64,000 nt of DNA from NCBI GenBank assembly GCA_047975545.1, contig JBKEDS010000013.1, positions 1-64,000 of the forward strand, given 5' to 3'. Below the pieces are notes generated by a model. It saw nothing but the letters and a program-made list of their open reading frames with translations, was not told where the DNA came from and searched no databases. A program made the translations under genes and the position numbers. Source of the DNA: JBKEDS01 sp047975545 (GTDB taxonomy: Bacteria > Bacteroidota > Bacteroidia > Flavobacteriales > Flavobacteriaceae). Position 1 is the first letter of the stretch; each line of letters starts with the position of its first letter. This document shows positions 28,858 through 37,342 of this stretch, piece by piece.

Positions 28858-31080
28858 TTAATTTTCGTGTTTGCCGATAAGGGTAAAATCCAAATGTTTT
28901 TTTATTAGGTCGGTGCCTTTTACGCGTACGATAACCTCGTCGCCCAATTGGTACATGGTTTTGGTGCTGCGGCCTATCATGGCGTACTGGTCTTGGTCGA
29001 AGGCATAATGGTCGTCGGTCATGTCGCGCACGCTTACCATGCCCTCACATTTGTTCTCGATTATTTCTACGTAAATGCCCCAATCGGTTACGCCGGAAAT
29101 TACGCCCACAAAGTTTTGGTCCTTATGGTCTTGCATGAATTTTATTTGCATGTATTTTATGGAGTCGCGTTCGGCTTGTGTGGCCAGGTTTTCCATATCG
29201 CTGGAGTGTTGGCATTTTTCTTCGTATGTGGCTTCGTTGGCCGATTTTCCGCCATCGATATAATGTTGCAGCAAACGGTGCGCCATAACATCGGGATAGC
29301 GGCGTATGGGCGAGGTAAAATGGCTGTAATAGTCGAATGCCAAGCCGTAATGCCCTATATTGTGGGTGGAATATTCGGCCTTGCTCATGCTGCGGATGGT
29401 TAGGGTGTCGACCAAATTTTGTTCCTTGGTGCCGTTTACGCTTTTTAATAAATTGTTTAACGAAGCCGATGTGGTTTTGCGGTCCTTAAAGTTTAGTTTA
29501 TAGCCAAACCTTGATACGATGTTTTGTAAATTGGTGAGCTTGGTTACGTCGGGCTCGTCGTGTATACGGTACACGAATGTTTTCTTTGGCGATTGCTTGC
29601 CTATAAATTCGGCTACTTTTTTGTTGGCCAGGAGCATAAATTCCTCGATTAGTTTATTGGCCTCCTTACTGGTTTTAAAAAATACGCCGGTTGGGTTGTT
29701 TTGCTCGTCCAGATTAAATTTTACCTCGACCTTATCGAACGAAATAGCGCCCGAGCTCATGCGTTTTTTGCGCATTATTTGGGCCAGTTGGTTTAGTTTT
29801 AAAACGGCGTAGGCTATTTCGTTTTGGGTTTGGTAGGCGTTTCCGGTTAATGAAACTTCTTTTGGAATTGTTGTATTTATTTTGGATGCTTCACTTACTT
29901 CAATATTTAAATTTTGTTCGATAATAGCTTGGGCTTCTTCGTAGGCAAAACGGGCATCGCTATAGGTTACGGTACGGCCAAACCATTGGTTTTTAATTTC
30001 GGCCTTGTTGTTTATTTGGAATACGGCCGAAAAGGTATATTTTTCTTCGTGCGGCCGAAGGGAACAGGCGTTGTTGGACAGTATTTCGGGCAGCATGGGC
30101 ACGACTCTATCGACCAAATATACCGATGTGGCACGGCTGTAGGCTTCTTCATCTAAAATAGTGCCTTCTTGTACGTAGTGCGATACGTCGGCTATGTGTA
30201 TACCTATTTCGTACAAGCCATTGTTTAAAACTTCGAAGGATAAAGCATCGTCGAAATCCTTGGCATCCTTTGGGTCGATGGTAAAGGTAAGCGTGTTGCG
30301 CATATCGCGGCGCTTGGCTATTTCGTCGGGGGTTATGGAAGTGTCCAGCTTATTGGCGTAGTCTTCAACTTCGTACGGAAATTCGTAAGGTAAGCCGTAC
30401 TCAGCCAGAATGGCGTGTATTTCGGTATTGTGGTCGCCAGGCTTGCCCAATACTTTTAATACTTTTCCGTAGGGCGAATCGGCATTATCGGGCCAGTCTT
30501 CCAACTTTACCAATACCTTGTCGCCATCTTCGGCTTTTAGGGTTTTGTTTATGGGAATAAAAATATCCTTGTACATTTTGCCGCTGTCGGGAATAAGGAA
30601 GGCAAATTTTTCGCTTACATGTAGTACGCCAACGTATTCGCTTTTGGCGCGTTTTATAATATTGGTTATTTCGCCTTCCATTTTACCGCGCTTACGACGG
30701 TTGTACACGTAAAACTCGACCTGGTCGCCATCCAAAGCTTTGTTAATGTTGTTTTGGGTTATAAAAACGTCTTCTTCAAAATCGTCGCAAATAACGTAGC
30801 CCGTACCTTTGCTCGATACTTCAATAACTCCCGTATGGTATTGGGTGCTTATGGCTATTTTAAACTTGCCGCGTTCTACTTCTTCTATTTCTTGCTTGGC
30901 AGCCAATTTGGCCAGCGTTTTTATTATCTGGTTACGGCTGCTGGCATCGGTTACGTTAAGTTTTGCCGCTATTTGTTTGTAGTTGAAGGTTTGGGTCCTG
31001 TCCTTTTTTAAAATACTTAATATAGTAACTGTAAGGTTGGAAATGCCTTTATTGGATTTCCGTTTATGTTTTTTGCTCAT
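28858..31080 (-). CDS. rnr: Ribonuclease R (RNB-family 3'-5' exoribonuclease)
   Basis: Degrades structured RNA from the 3' end and takes part in rRNA and mRNA turnover. The protein has 740 residues. It begins with a basic tail (MSKKHKRKSNKG) and a winged-helix segment (16-80), then cold-shock/OB domains (about 80-245). The RNB active-site motif DPKDAKDFDDAL is at 269-280, with HYGLAFDYYSHFTSPIRRYPD late in the RNB domain. An S1 RNA-binding domain is near 650-735 (FVGVISGVTDWGIYVEI). The length and domain order are standard. It has its own promoter-like box about 98 bases upstream. No neighbour on the same strand is close enough for an operon. Confidence 0.97.
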   Translation of the reverse strand: MSKKHKRKSNKGISNLTVTILSILKKDRTQTFNYKQIAAKLNVTDASSRNQIIKTLAKLAAKQEIEEVERGKFKIAISTQYHTGVIEVSSKGTGYVICDDFEEDVFITQNNINKALDGDQVEFYVYNRRKRGKMEGEITNIIKRAKSEYVGVLHVSEKFAFLIPDSGKMYKDIFIPINKTLKAEDGDKVLVKLEDWPDNADSPYGKVLKVLGKPGDHNTEIHAILAEYGLPYEFPYEVEDYANKLDTSITPDEIAKRRDMRNTLTFTIDPKDAKDFDDALSFEVLNNGLYEIGIHIADVSHYVQEGTILDEEAYSRATSVYLVDRVVPMLPEILSNNACSLRPHEEKYTFSAVFQINNKAEIKNQWFGRTVTYSDARFAYEEAQAIIEQNLNIEVSEASKINTTIPKEVSLTGNAYQTQNEIAYAVLKLNQLAQIMRKKRMSSGAISFDKVEVKFNLDEQNNPTGVFFKTSKEANKLIEEFMLLANKKVAEFIGKQSPKKTFVYRIHDEPDVTKLTNLQNIVSRFGYKLNFKDRKTTSASLNNLLKSVNGTKEQNLVDTLTIRSMSKAEYSTHNIGHYGLAFDYYSHFTSPIRRYPDVMAHRLLQHYIDGGKSANEATYEEKCQHSSDMENLATQAERDSIKYMQIKFMQDHKDQNFVGVISGVTDWGIYVEIIENKCEGMVSVRDMTDDHYAFDQDQYAMIGRSTKTMYQLGDEVIVRVKGTDLIKKHLDFTLIGKHEN

Positions 31081-31177
31081 TTATTTTTTTATGAATCGAT
31101 TTAAAACTTCCTAAGGTAAAGGAATTTTGTTATAAAATAGCGTAATAGTAGGTGAAGTATTTTGCTATTTGTTTGGG

Positions 31178-31185
31178 CAAAGGTA
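31178..31185 (-). promoter_or_regulatory. Possible -7 box for rnr
   Basis: The minus strand reads TACCTTTG (TAnnTTTG), with TTTG 15 bases further upstream (31201-31204), somewhat closer than the usual 19-20. The leader would be about 90 bases. Confidence 0.45.
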
Positions 31186-31204
31186 CAATTAAATAATTAA
31201 CAAA

Positions 31205-31685
31205 CTGTATTTTTAATGTTAGCGAAAGTTAAAATGAAACAAAAATAGACTTATAAACAACTTGATAATAATAGTAATTTCTTTTTAAAATTTTAAAAAA
31301 AATAATGTTGGTTATTATAGGTTGTTAATATCGGGCATAACTTTTTTAAGTTTTATTTTGATTACAATATATTTACATTCTGTTAATAGTTAATTAACAA
31401 TGCAGATTATTTTAAGCGCTTCATTTTAAGTTTATTTTAAGTTTGTTTAAACAGTTGTTAACAACCAAAATGGGAGTGCTATTTTTTATAATTATTTAAG
31501 GTTTTTGTGTTTATTAATCTTCTTTTTCACCCTTAAAATATACTTAGAAAAAAGGGCTTAAATTTTTGGTAATTCCATTTTGGTTTTTGATTGGAAAAAA
31601 AAATGGAATTTCTAAATTTTAATTTAAAAAACTGTTAACAGCTATTAACAAGTAATTAAAACGATAATACACATTGTTAATTTGC
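31205..31685. other. AT-rich non-coding region between rnr and rpiB
   Basis: No reading frame is credible. It contains many GTTAAC/TTAACA words, the palindrome GTTGTTAACAAC (31455-31466), three TTTTAAG repeats (31412-31445) and a hairpin AATTCCATTTT (31571-31581) with AAAATGGAATT (31600-31610). No TTATCCACA boxes were found, so I do not call it an origin. Confidence 0.4.
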
Positions 31686-31693
31686 TACCTTTG
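31686..31693 (+). promoter_or_regulatory. Possible -7 box for rpiB
   Basis: TACCTTTG matches TAnnTTTG and lies 30 bases before the rpiB ATG. No convincing -33 TTTG. Confidence 0.45.
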
Positions 31694-31722
31694 TAGCCAA
31701 CAAACCCTAAAGCACAACCAAC

Positions 31723-32157
31723 ATGAAAATTTCAATAGGAAACGACCACGCCGGAACCGAATATAAACTCGCCATTATCCAGCATTTGGAAAGCAAAGGC
31801 TACCAAGTAAAAAATTACGGCACCAACGCCGAAAACAGTGTAGATTATGCCGATTTTGTACACCCCGTAGCCAACGATGTTGAAAACCACGATGCCGATT
31901 TTGGTATTTTGCTTTGCGGTAGTGCCAATGGTGTTGCCATGACGGCCAATAAGCACCAAAAAATACGTGCCGGTTTGTGTTGGAACAAGGAAATTGTACA
32001 CCTAATACGAAGTCACAACAATGCCAATATTTTGTGTATTCCGGCACGGTTTACCGCAAAACAGCAGGTTTTGGAAATGGTCGATGTATTTTTAAGTACG
32101 CCTTTCGAGGGGGGGCGCCACCAAAACCGAATAGATAAAATACCTATATCTTGTTAA
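31723..32157 (+). CDS. rpiB: Ribose-5-phosphate isomerase B
   Basis: Interconverts ribose-5-phosphate and ribulose-5-phosphate in the pentose phosphate pathway. The 144-residue protein belongs to the RpiB/LacAB family: the N-terminal phosphate-binding segment ISIGNDHAGTEYK (residues 3-15) and the catalytic cysteine C65 in LLCGSANG are visible. The usual CGTGIG loop is CGSANG here, which is acceptable in Bacteroidota members. The C-terminus has FEGGRHQNRIDKI. Its stop codon is followed directly by the ATG of the CDF exporter, so translation of the two is probably coupled, although no functional link is obvious. Confidence 0.93.
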   Translation: MKISIGNDHAGTEYKLAIIQHLESKGYQVKNYGTNAENSVDYADFVHPVANDVENHDADFGILLCGSANGVAMTANKHQKIRAGLCWNKEIVHLIRSHNNANILCIPARFTAKQQVLEMVDVFLSTPFEGGRHQNRIDKIPISC

Positions 32158-33072
32158 ATGGGCCATTCGCACTCGCATAACCATACGCACGACCATAATT
32201 TGAAAGATAAAAACCTTATGGTTTCCATTCTTTTAAATATTGTAATAACGGTTGCCCAGGTTATTGGCGGTTTGTTGTCGGGCAGCTTGTCGCTGCTTAG
32301 CGATGCCCTGCATAATTTTAGCGATGTCCTGTCGCTTTTGGTAAGTTATATTGCTTCAAAATTATCTAAAAAGAAAGCCTCAAAACACCGAACGTTCGGG
32401 TATAAACGTGCCGAAATATTGGCGGCCTTTGTAAATGCGGCAACTCTTATTATAGTGGCCGTTATTTTAATAAAGGAAGCTGTTGAGCGTTTTAATAACC
32501 CGCAAACCATAGAATCCAACCTTGTTATTTGGCTGGCCTTATTGGCTATTGCCGGAAATGGGTTTAGCGTATTATTATTGAAAAAGGATTCCGAAAACAG
32601 CATCAATATAAAATCGGCATACATTCATTTATTAACCGATATGATGGCCAGCGTGGCCGTATTAATAGGCGGTTTGTTAATGAAATATTACCAGCTGTTT
32701 TGGGTGGATAGCCTGCTTACTTTTTTAATTGCCCTGTACTTAATTTGGGTAGGTTACGATTTGTTAAAAACCTCGACCAAAATGATTATGCTCTTTACCC
32801 CCGAGCATATTAATATTACCGAGCTTACCAATTTGGTTAATAATTTGCCCGAGGTAAAAAAAATACACCACATCCATATTTGGAACTTGAGCGACACCGA
32901 ACTGCACTTGGAAGCCCATTTGGATTTAACCAAAAACCTATCGATTACCGAGTTCGATATTTTATTGAATACCATAGAAACCTTAATGCACGAGCATTAC
33001 GATATTAACCACGTAACCCTTCAGCCCGAATTTAACAAAAACGACCCTAAGGATATTATTGTGCAGGATTAG
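32158..33072 (+). CDS. Cation diffusion facilitator (CzcD/ZitB-like metal exporter)
   Basis: A 304-residue inner-membrane metal/proton antiporter, probably for zinc. The N-terminus is histidine-rich (MGHSHSHNHTHDHN), likely binding metal. Six membrane helices follow. The HxxxD metal sites are in SDALHNFSD (TM2) and HLLTDMMAS (TM5). The C-terminal cytoplasmic domain has KKIHHIHIWNLSD with the usual H-x-H-x-W signature. The start directly abuts the rpiB stop codon. Zinc is preferred because of the HxxxD pairs; cadmium and cobalt remain possible. Confidence 0.93.
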   Translation: MGHSHSHNHTHDHNLKDKNLMVSILLNIVITVAQVIGGLLSGSLSLLSDALHNFSDVLSLLVSYIASKLSKKKASKHRTFGYKRAEILAAFVNAATLIIVAVILIKEAVERFNNPQTIESNLVIWLALLAIAGNGFSVLLLKKDSENSINIKSAYIHLLTDMMASVAVLIGGLLMKYYQLFWVDSLLTFLIALYLIWVGYDLLKTSTKMIMLFTPEHINITELTNLVNNLPEVKKIHHIHIWNLSDTELHLEAHLDLTKNLSITEFDILLNTIETLMHEHYDINHVTLQPEFNKNDPKDIIVQD

Positions 33073-33263
33073 GTTGTAAGGGTATTAGTTTATGGGGTTA
33101 TTAGTTTAAAGTAAGTGAATAGGCATAAATGCCGTAGCCTTCCCATAATTTTTGCCATAAGGACAAGTAAAGGAAAAAAAAAAAATTATATCCGGTTTTA
33201 ATACGGCTTGTAAAATAATTGCACTTTTAATTTAATAATAAATATAAAAATTGTTAAACGTGT

Positions 33264-33296
33264 TGTGCATTTTATATCTTTGTATAAAATAGCACA
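33264..33296 (+). promoter_or_regulatory. Promoter overlapped by a palindrome, upstream of the AAA ATPase gene
   Basis: The -7 box TATCTTTG is at 33275-33282. It sits in the centre of an imperfect inverted repeat: TGTGC (33264-33268) and TTTTATA (33270-33276) on the left, TATAAAA (33283-33289) and GCACA (33292-33296) on the right, one base out of register. This arrangement could be an operator covering the promoter. It also places the transcription start after the first in-frame ATG of the long frame. Confidence 0.5.
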
Positions 33297-33303
33297 TAAA
33301 ATC

Positions 33304-34473
33304 ATGAGGACTTTATACCAAAAATTCGAAACGCTTTTACAACATACAACAACCAATTTTAAGCGTTATTTATACGAAAATGTATCTTGGAATAGCCGAA
33401 TGGTTGGCATTATAGGTGCTCGTGGCGTTGGTAAAACCACTATGATTTTACAATACATCAAGGAAAATTTAGATAGTAAAAAAGCCCTATACGTATCGGC
33501 TGACGATATGTACTTTAGTGAAAACAAGCTTTTCGATTTAGTGGACGATTTTTACAAAAATGCAGGCGAACATTTATTTATAGATGAAATACATAAATAC
33601 GAAAACTGGTCCCACGAGCTAAAAAATATTTACGATACATTCCCCACCCTAAAAGTTGTATTTACCGGATCTTCGGTACTCGATATTTTAAAAGGCACGG
33701 CCGATTTAAGTCGGCGGGCAATAATTTACAAATTACAGGGGCTTTCATTTCGCGAATATTTAAAACTCTACCATAATTACGAATCCAAAGTTTATTCCTT
33801 TGAACAAATTGTAAACAATGCCGTTAAACTCGAAAATATCCAACATCCACTACCACTATTTAACAACTATTTAAAACAGGGCTATTATCCTTTTGGAATT
33901 GAAAACGAAATGGATTTGCGCTTGGGGCAAATTATTGTACAAACATTGGAATCCGATATTCCCCAATATGCAAATTTAAATGTAGGAACGGGCAGAAAAT
34001 TAAAACGATTACTTGCCATTATTGCCGAAAGCGTACCCTTTAAGCCCAATTTTTCTAAAATATCGGAAATGATTGGCGTAAGCCGGAATTCCTTGGACGA
34101 TTATTTTTCATATATGGAAAAAGCCGGGCTTATTGCACAATTGCGCAACCAAACAAGTGGTATTCGAGGATTAGGAAAAGTAGATAAGGTATATTTAGAT
34201 AATACAAATATTATTTTCAACTTGGTTGGCGGTAAATCAAATGTTGGAAATATTAGGGAAACCTTTTTTTTCAATCAAATGCGTGTAAAAAACGAAGTAG
34301 TATCCGCAGTAAAATCCGATTTTGTAATTAATAATCTTACGTTTGAGGTTGGAGGAAAAAACAAAGCACAAAATCAAATAGAAAACAAAGGCAAATCGTT
34401 TGTTGTAAAAGACGATATTGAATACGGATACCGCAATGTTATTCCACTTTGGGCATTTGGTTTAAATTATTAA
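33304..34473 (+). CDS. AAA+ ATPase with DUF4143-type C-terminal domain
   Basis: A 389-residue protein. Walker A is GARGVGKTT (residues 38-46) and Walker B is LFIDEIHKY (D94, E95); VVFTGSSVLDI provides the sensor threonine/serine. The C-terminal half carries the winged-helix/nuclease-like region of the DUF4143 ATPases (VSRNSLDDYFSYMEKAGLIA and a final FEVGGKNKAQNQI). These proteins are very common and variable in Bacteroidota; their role is not known, and a link to defence or DNA mobility has only been suggested. The frame opens 39 bases earlier, but M14 is preferred because the promoter box lies between the two. Low GC compared with its neighbours suggests horizontal origin. Confidence 0.88.
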   Translation: MRTLYQKFETLLQHTTTNFKRYLYENVSWNSRMVGIIGARGVGKTTMILQYIKENLDSKKALYVSADDMYFSENKLFDLVDDFYKNAGEHLFIDEIHKYENWSHELKNIYDTFPTLKVVFTGSSVLDILKGTADLSRRAIIYKLQGLSFREYLKLYHNYESKVYSFEQIVNNAVKLENIQHPLPLFNNYLKQGYYPFGIENEMDLRLGQIIVQTLESDIPQYANLNVGTGRKLKRLLAIIAESVPFKPNFSKISEMIGVSRNSLDDYFSYMEKAGLIAQLRNQTSGIRGLGKVDKVYLDNTNIIFNLVGGKSNVGNIRETFFFNQMRVKNEVVSAVKSDFVINNLTFEVGGKNKAQNQIENKGKSFVVKDDIEYGYRNVIPLWAFGLNY

Positions 34474-34580
34474 GTGTTTTTGTTTCATAACGTTATTAAT
34501 AGTACCAAATGATTCTTCGGATAAAGAGAGAGAGTGTCCAAAACTAAGTCCAAAGAATTGAAAAATAAAAACTAAGGTGC

Positions 34581-35450
34581 TTACTCCCGTATTTCGGTAA
34601 TAACAATTTCCACCCGCCTATCAAATTTTGAATCGCCACCAAGCGGAAATTTTCGGCTTAGGCCTTCGTATTTCATACGGCGTTTGCTTACACCTTTTTC
34701 GGCCAAATAATCGTATACAAAACGGGCCCGGGTTAACGATAGGTTTTGTTTTTGGGTACTTTTATCAATGGCATCGTTAGTGTTTTTGGTACAGCACACA
34801 TGCCCCTGTATGGTAAAACACACATTTTTTCGTTCTACCAGGGCTTTGGCTATGCTGTCCAAAGTGGATTTGCTTTCCGGTACTATGGTACTATACCCGG
34901 TTTCGAACAAAATATTGTCGAATACTATTTTATCGCCTACGCTTAAACGGTTGTCCTTTATGCGTTGTTCGGTGGTTTTTGGGGTTTTATGTGGCGTTTT
35001 TGCAATGTTACTGTGTTCGGGTTGTTTCTTTTTATAAACCCTAATTTCAACTTTTCGGTTTAAGCCCCTAATTTTGGCTAATTGTTCGGTTTCTACAACT
35101 TTTATTAAAATTTCGCCTTTGCCGTCGATGTGGTTAATTAAGGTGTCGTCTATATGGTATTCATTAAAAAAGGTTTTAATGGCTTGGGCACGCTGTTTGG
35201 ATAGTTTTAAATTATAGTCGGAAGCGCCCCTATCGTCGCAAAACCCGTAAATGGAAATGGAGGCTATATCCATTTCGGATAAGTTGGATATAAAGGTTAA
35301 CAACCGTATTTCCTCGGTTTCGGTTATTTGGTGTTTGTTGGTTTCAAAATACACATCGTGTACCAAGGTGTTTTGCGAAAACACATTTATATAGCAAATT
35401 ATGCTTAGCAGAGTGGAAAATACTAATTTGTTGATATTAATGGCGTGCAT
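34581..35450 (-). CDS. Protein with two tandem OmpA-like peptidoglycan-binding domains
   Basis: A 289-residue exported protein with an N-terminal signal (MHAININKLVFSTLLSIICY...VFSQ). Domain 1 (about residues 30-145) has VYFETNKHQI, then SIYGFCDDRG and LSKQRAQAIKTF. Domain 2 (about 175-285) has ILFETGYSTI, then IQGHVCC, LSLTRARFVYDYL and FDRRVEIVITE. Both show the OmpA C-terminal pattern that binds diaminopimelate in peptidoglycan, though the usual GHTD of domain 2 is GHVC. There is no beta-barrel, so it is probably periplasmic or outer-membrane linked. The frame opens 21 bases upstream; M8 is chosen because it begins the signal peptide. A perfect palindrome separates it from the S41 gene. 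Confidence 0.85.
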   Translation of the reverse strand: MHAININKLVFSTLLSIICYINVFSQNTLVHDVYFETNKHQITETEEIRLLTFISNLSEMDIASISIYGFCDDRGASDYNLKLSKQRAQAIKTFFNEYHIDDTLINHIDGKGEILIKVVETEQLAKIRGLNRKVEIRVYKKKQPEHSNIAKTPHKTPKTTEQRIKDNRLSVGDKIVFDNILFETGYSTIVPESKSTLDSIAKALVERKNVCFTIQGHVCCTKNTNDAIDKSTQKQNLSLTRARFVYDYLAEKGVSKRRMKYEGLSRKFPLGGDSKFDRRVEIVITEIRE

Positions 35451-35477
35451 GAAAAACAATAATAGCAGCATTTTAAA

Positions 35478-35504
35478 CCTGCAAGGTTTTTAAAACCTTG
35501 CAGG
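35478..35504. terminator. Palindromic terminator-like repeat
   Basis: CCTGCAAGGTTTT (35478-35490) and AAAACCTTGCAGG (35492-35504) form a 13-base perfect inverted repeat around one base. It lies between the S41 gene and the OmpA gene on the minus strand. With no loop it may work as a cruciform or a terminator; similar CTTGCA palindromes end other genes here. Confidence 0.55.
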
Positions 35505-35565
35505 CGCAATATTGCTTAATTTAGCTGTTTAAATATACTATGTTTTGTCCAATTACGCCCAAAAC

Positions 35566-37203
35566 CTACCGCAAATAATTTTGGTAAGCAGATGGGTTGC
35601 CCAGTATTTCGGTTGCTTTTTTAATTTTTTCGTCGTGGGTTTTGTAATAGTCGTACAGGCCTTCGCGGTACACGTAGCGTTTTACTATTTCTTCGGTAAG
35701 TTGTTCCAGCAAATAGGTTTTGTTTTCGTCTATTAATTTGGTTTTCGAAGTATTTAAATTGGACAATAAGGTTTTGTAATCGTTTTCTATGGTACTGTTT
35801 AATTCTTCTTTTGTAGCCGTTTTAAAAGCATTGTTCAGGGCTTTTTCGGTTTGGGTTTCAAAGGTAAAATTATGGGTTTTTAAATAATTTTTGAAATTTA
35901 AAAAATCGGAATCCTTAAGCTCAAAAGTATTAACATCTTTTAAATTGGCGTGCTTGTAGTAATAATCGGTAGCGTAGTTAAAAACCAAATCGTTATTTAA
36001 AATGGCGTTTGTAATAGCCGAGTTTTTTGAAGCCGGAAAACTAACATCGGGAAAAATACCGCCGCCATCGAACACTTTACGGCCGTTTTTGGTTTTAAAT
36101 TCGTTGTAATTTTGTTGCTCCACACGAACGGCTTGCCCGTTTTCGTCCCTATGCCAATAGTCCAGTGCCTGAATACAGCGCCCCGAAGGCGTGTAATAGC
36201 GCGAAATGGTTACCTTAACCTGCGTACCGTAGGTTAGGTTTAACGGGCGTTGCACCAAGCCTTTTCCAAAGCTGCGCGAACCCACGATAACGGCACGGTC
36301 CAAATCCTGTAACGAGCCCGAAACAATTTCGCTTGCCGAGGCACTTTTGCCATCGATAAGCACTACGATTGGAATTTCGGTATCTATGGGCTCACTTTGG
36401 GTGTAATACGTTTTGTTGTACTTGTCTACTTTGGATTTTGTGGTTACAATTAACTGTCCCTTTGGTACAAACAAATTCACTATTTTTATGGCCTCGTTTA
36501 ACAAGCCGCCGGGATTGCCCCGCAAATCCAGTATAATGCGCTGTGCGCCCTGTGCTTTTAAATCGCGAAGGGCATAATTGGTTTCGGCAGCGGCCTTGTT
36601 GTTAAAACGGCTTAATACAATGTAGCCGGTTTTGTTGTTTACCATGGAATAATGCGGCACGGCCTTTATTTCTACCTCGGCCCTATTTATGGTGGCTGTT
36701 TGCGTTTTGCCTTGGCGTTTGTAGGTTAGTTGTACCTCGGTATCGGTTTCGCCTTTAAGGAGTTCGCCCGCATCTTCGGTATACGATTGTAAATCGATAT
36801 TTCCTATTTTAATAATTTCATCGCCTGCTTTAAGGCCTGCTTTATCGGCTGGATAATCTTTATAGGGTTCGACAACAATTAATTTATCTTTTAAGGTTTT
36901 TATTTTGGCGCCAATACCGGTGTAATCGCCCGTGTTGTTAATGCGGGCGGCCTCGACGTCCTGTTCGTTCATAAAATTGGTGTAAGGATCCAGGTTGGTA
37001 AGCATACTTTTTATGGCGGTGTCCATAAGGTCGCCCGGGTTGGTTTCGTCAACATAGTTCATGTTGAGTTCCTTAAACAGGGTGGTAAATATTTCCAACT
37101 GCTTGGCAATTTCAAAAAAATCGTTTTTAAAGGCCGTGGTACTTAAAAATATTACACTTGCCAGTACGGGGATTATAATTCGTTTTTGAAGTAATTTTTT
37201 CAT
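35566..37203 (-). CDS. S41-family C-terminal processing peptidase (CtpA/Prc-like)
   Basis: A 545-residue exported serine peptidase. The N-terminal hydrophobic segment (residues 8-25) is a signal or anchor. A PDZ domain (about 95-175; PADKAGLKAGDEIIKIG) selects C-termini, and the catalytic part has the GKSASASE motif (285-292) with the general-base lysine K314 in SFGKG, giving the Ser-Lys dyad. A DUF-type C-terminal helical region follows. Such enzymes trim or degrade periplasmic proteins. About 56 bases directly upstream of the start codon are shared with the SH3-like gene at 50509-51459, and a TAATTTTG box (minus strand, 37320-37327) would place this stretch in the leader. Confidence 0.94.
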   Translation of the reverse strand: MKKLLQKRIIIPVLASVIFLSTTAFKNDFFEIAKQLEIFTTLFKELNMNYVDETNPGDLMDTAIKSMLTNLDPYTNFMNEQDVEAARINNTGDYTGIGAKIKTLKDKLIVVEPYKDYPADKAGLKAGDEIIKIGNIDLQSYTEDAGELLKGETDTEVQLTYKRQGKTQTATINRAEVEIKAVPHYSMVNNKTGYIVLSRFNNKAAAETNYALRDLKAQGAQRIILDLRGNPGGLLNEAIKIVNLFVPKGQLIVTTKSKVDKYNKTYYTQSEPIDTEIPIVVLIDGKSASASEIVSGSLQDLDRAVIVGSRSFGKGLVQRPLNLTYGTQVKVTISRYYTPSGRCIQALDYWHRDENGQAVRVEQQNYNEFKTKNGRKVFDGGGIFPDVSFPASKNSAITNAILNNDLVFNYATDYYYKHANLKDVNTFELKDSDFLNFKNYLKTHNFTFETQTEKALNNAFKTATKEELNSTIENDYKTLLSNLNTSKTKLIDENKTYLLEQLTEEIVKRYVYREGLYDYYKTHDEKIKKATEILGNPSAYQNYLR

Positions 37204-37297
37204 CTATTTAAATTTTATCAAGAGCCTATGGTTCAATTATTTAATTATTTTGGCGGGTAATGGCTATTGTTTGCCAAATGCCCATTATGGGCTTTCA
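37204..37297 (-). repeat. Upstream sequence shared with another gene (copy A)
   Basis: Bases 37204-37259 match 51460-51515 at 49 of 56 positions by hand alignment; all seven differences are transitions. Both copies begin immediately before a start codon on the minus strand. A second shared block, TGCCCATTATGGGCTTTCA, lies at 37279-37297. The stretch probably forms the 5' leader of the S41 gene. Confidence 0.75.
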
Positions 37298-37342
37298 CAC
37301 GTTTAAATTTTAATTGGTACAAAATTAGAAATAAATGCGACT

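Noticed and set aside
31205..31685. AT-rich region considered as replication origin
   Set aside because: No DnaA boxes were found and the repeats (TTAACA, TTTTAAG) are explained by base composition.
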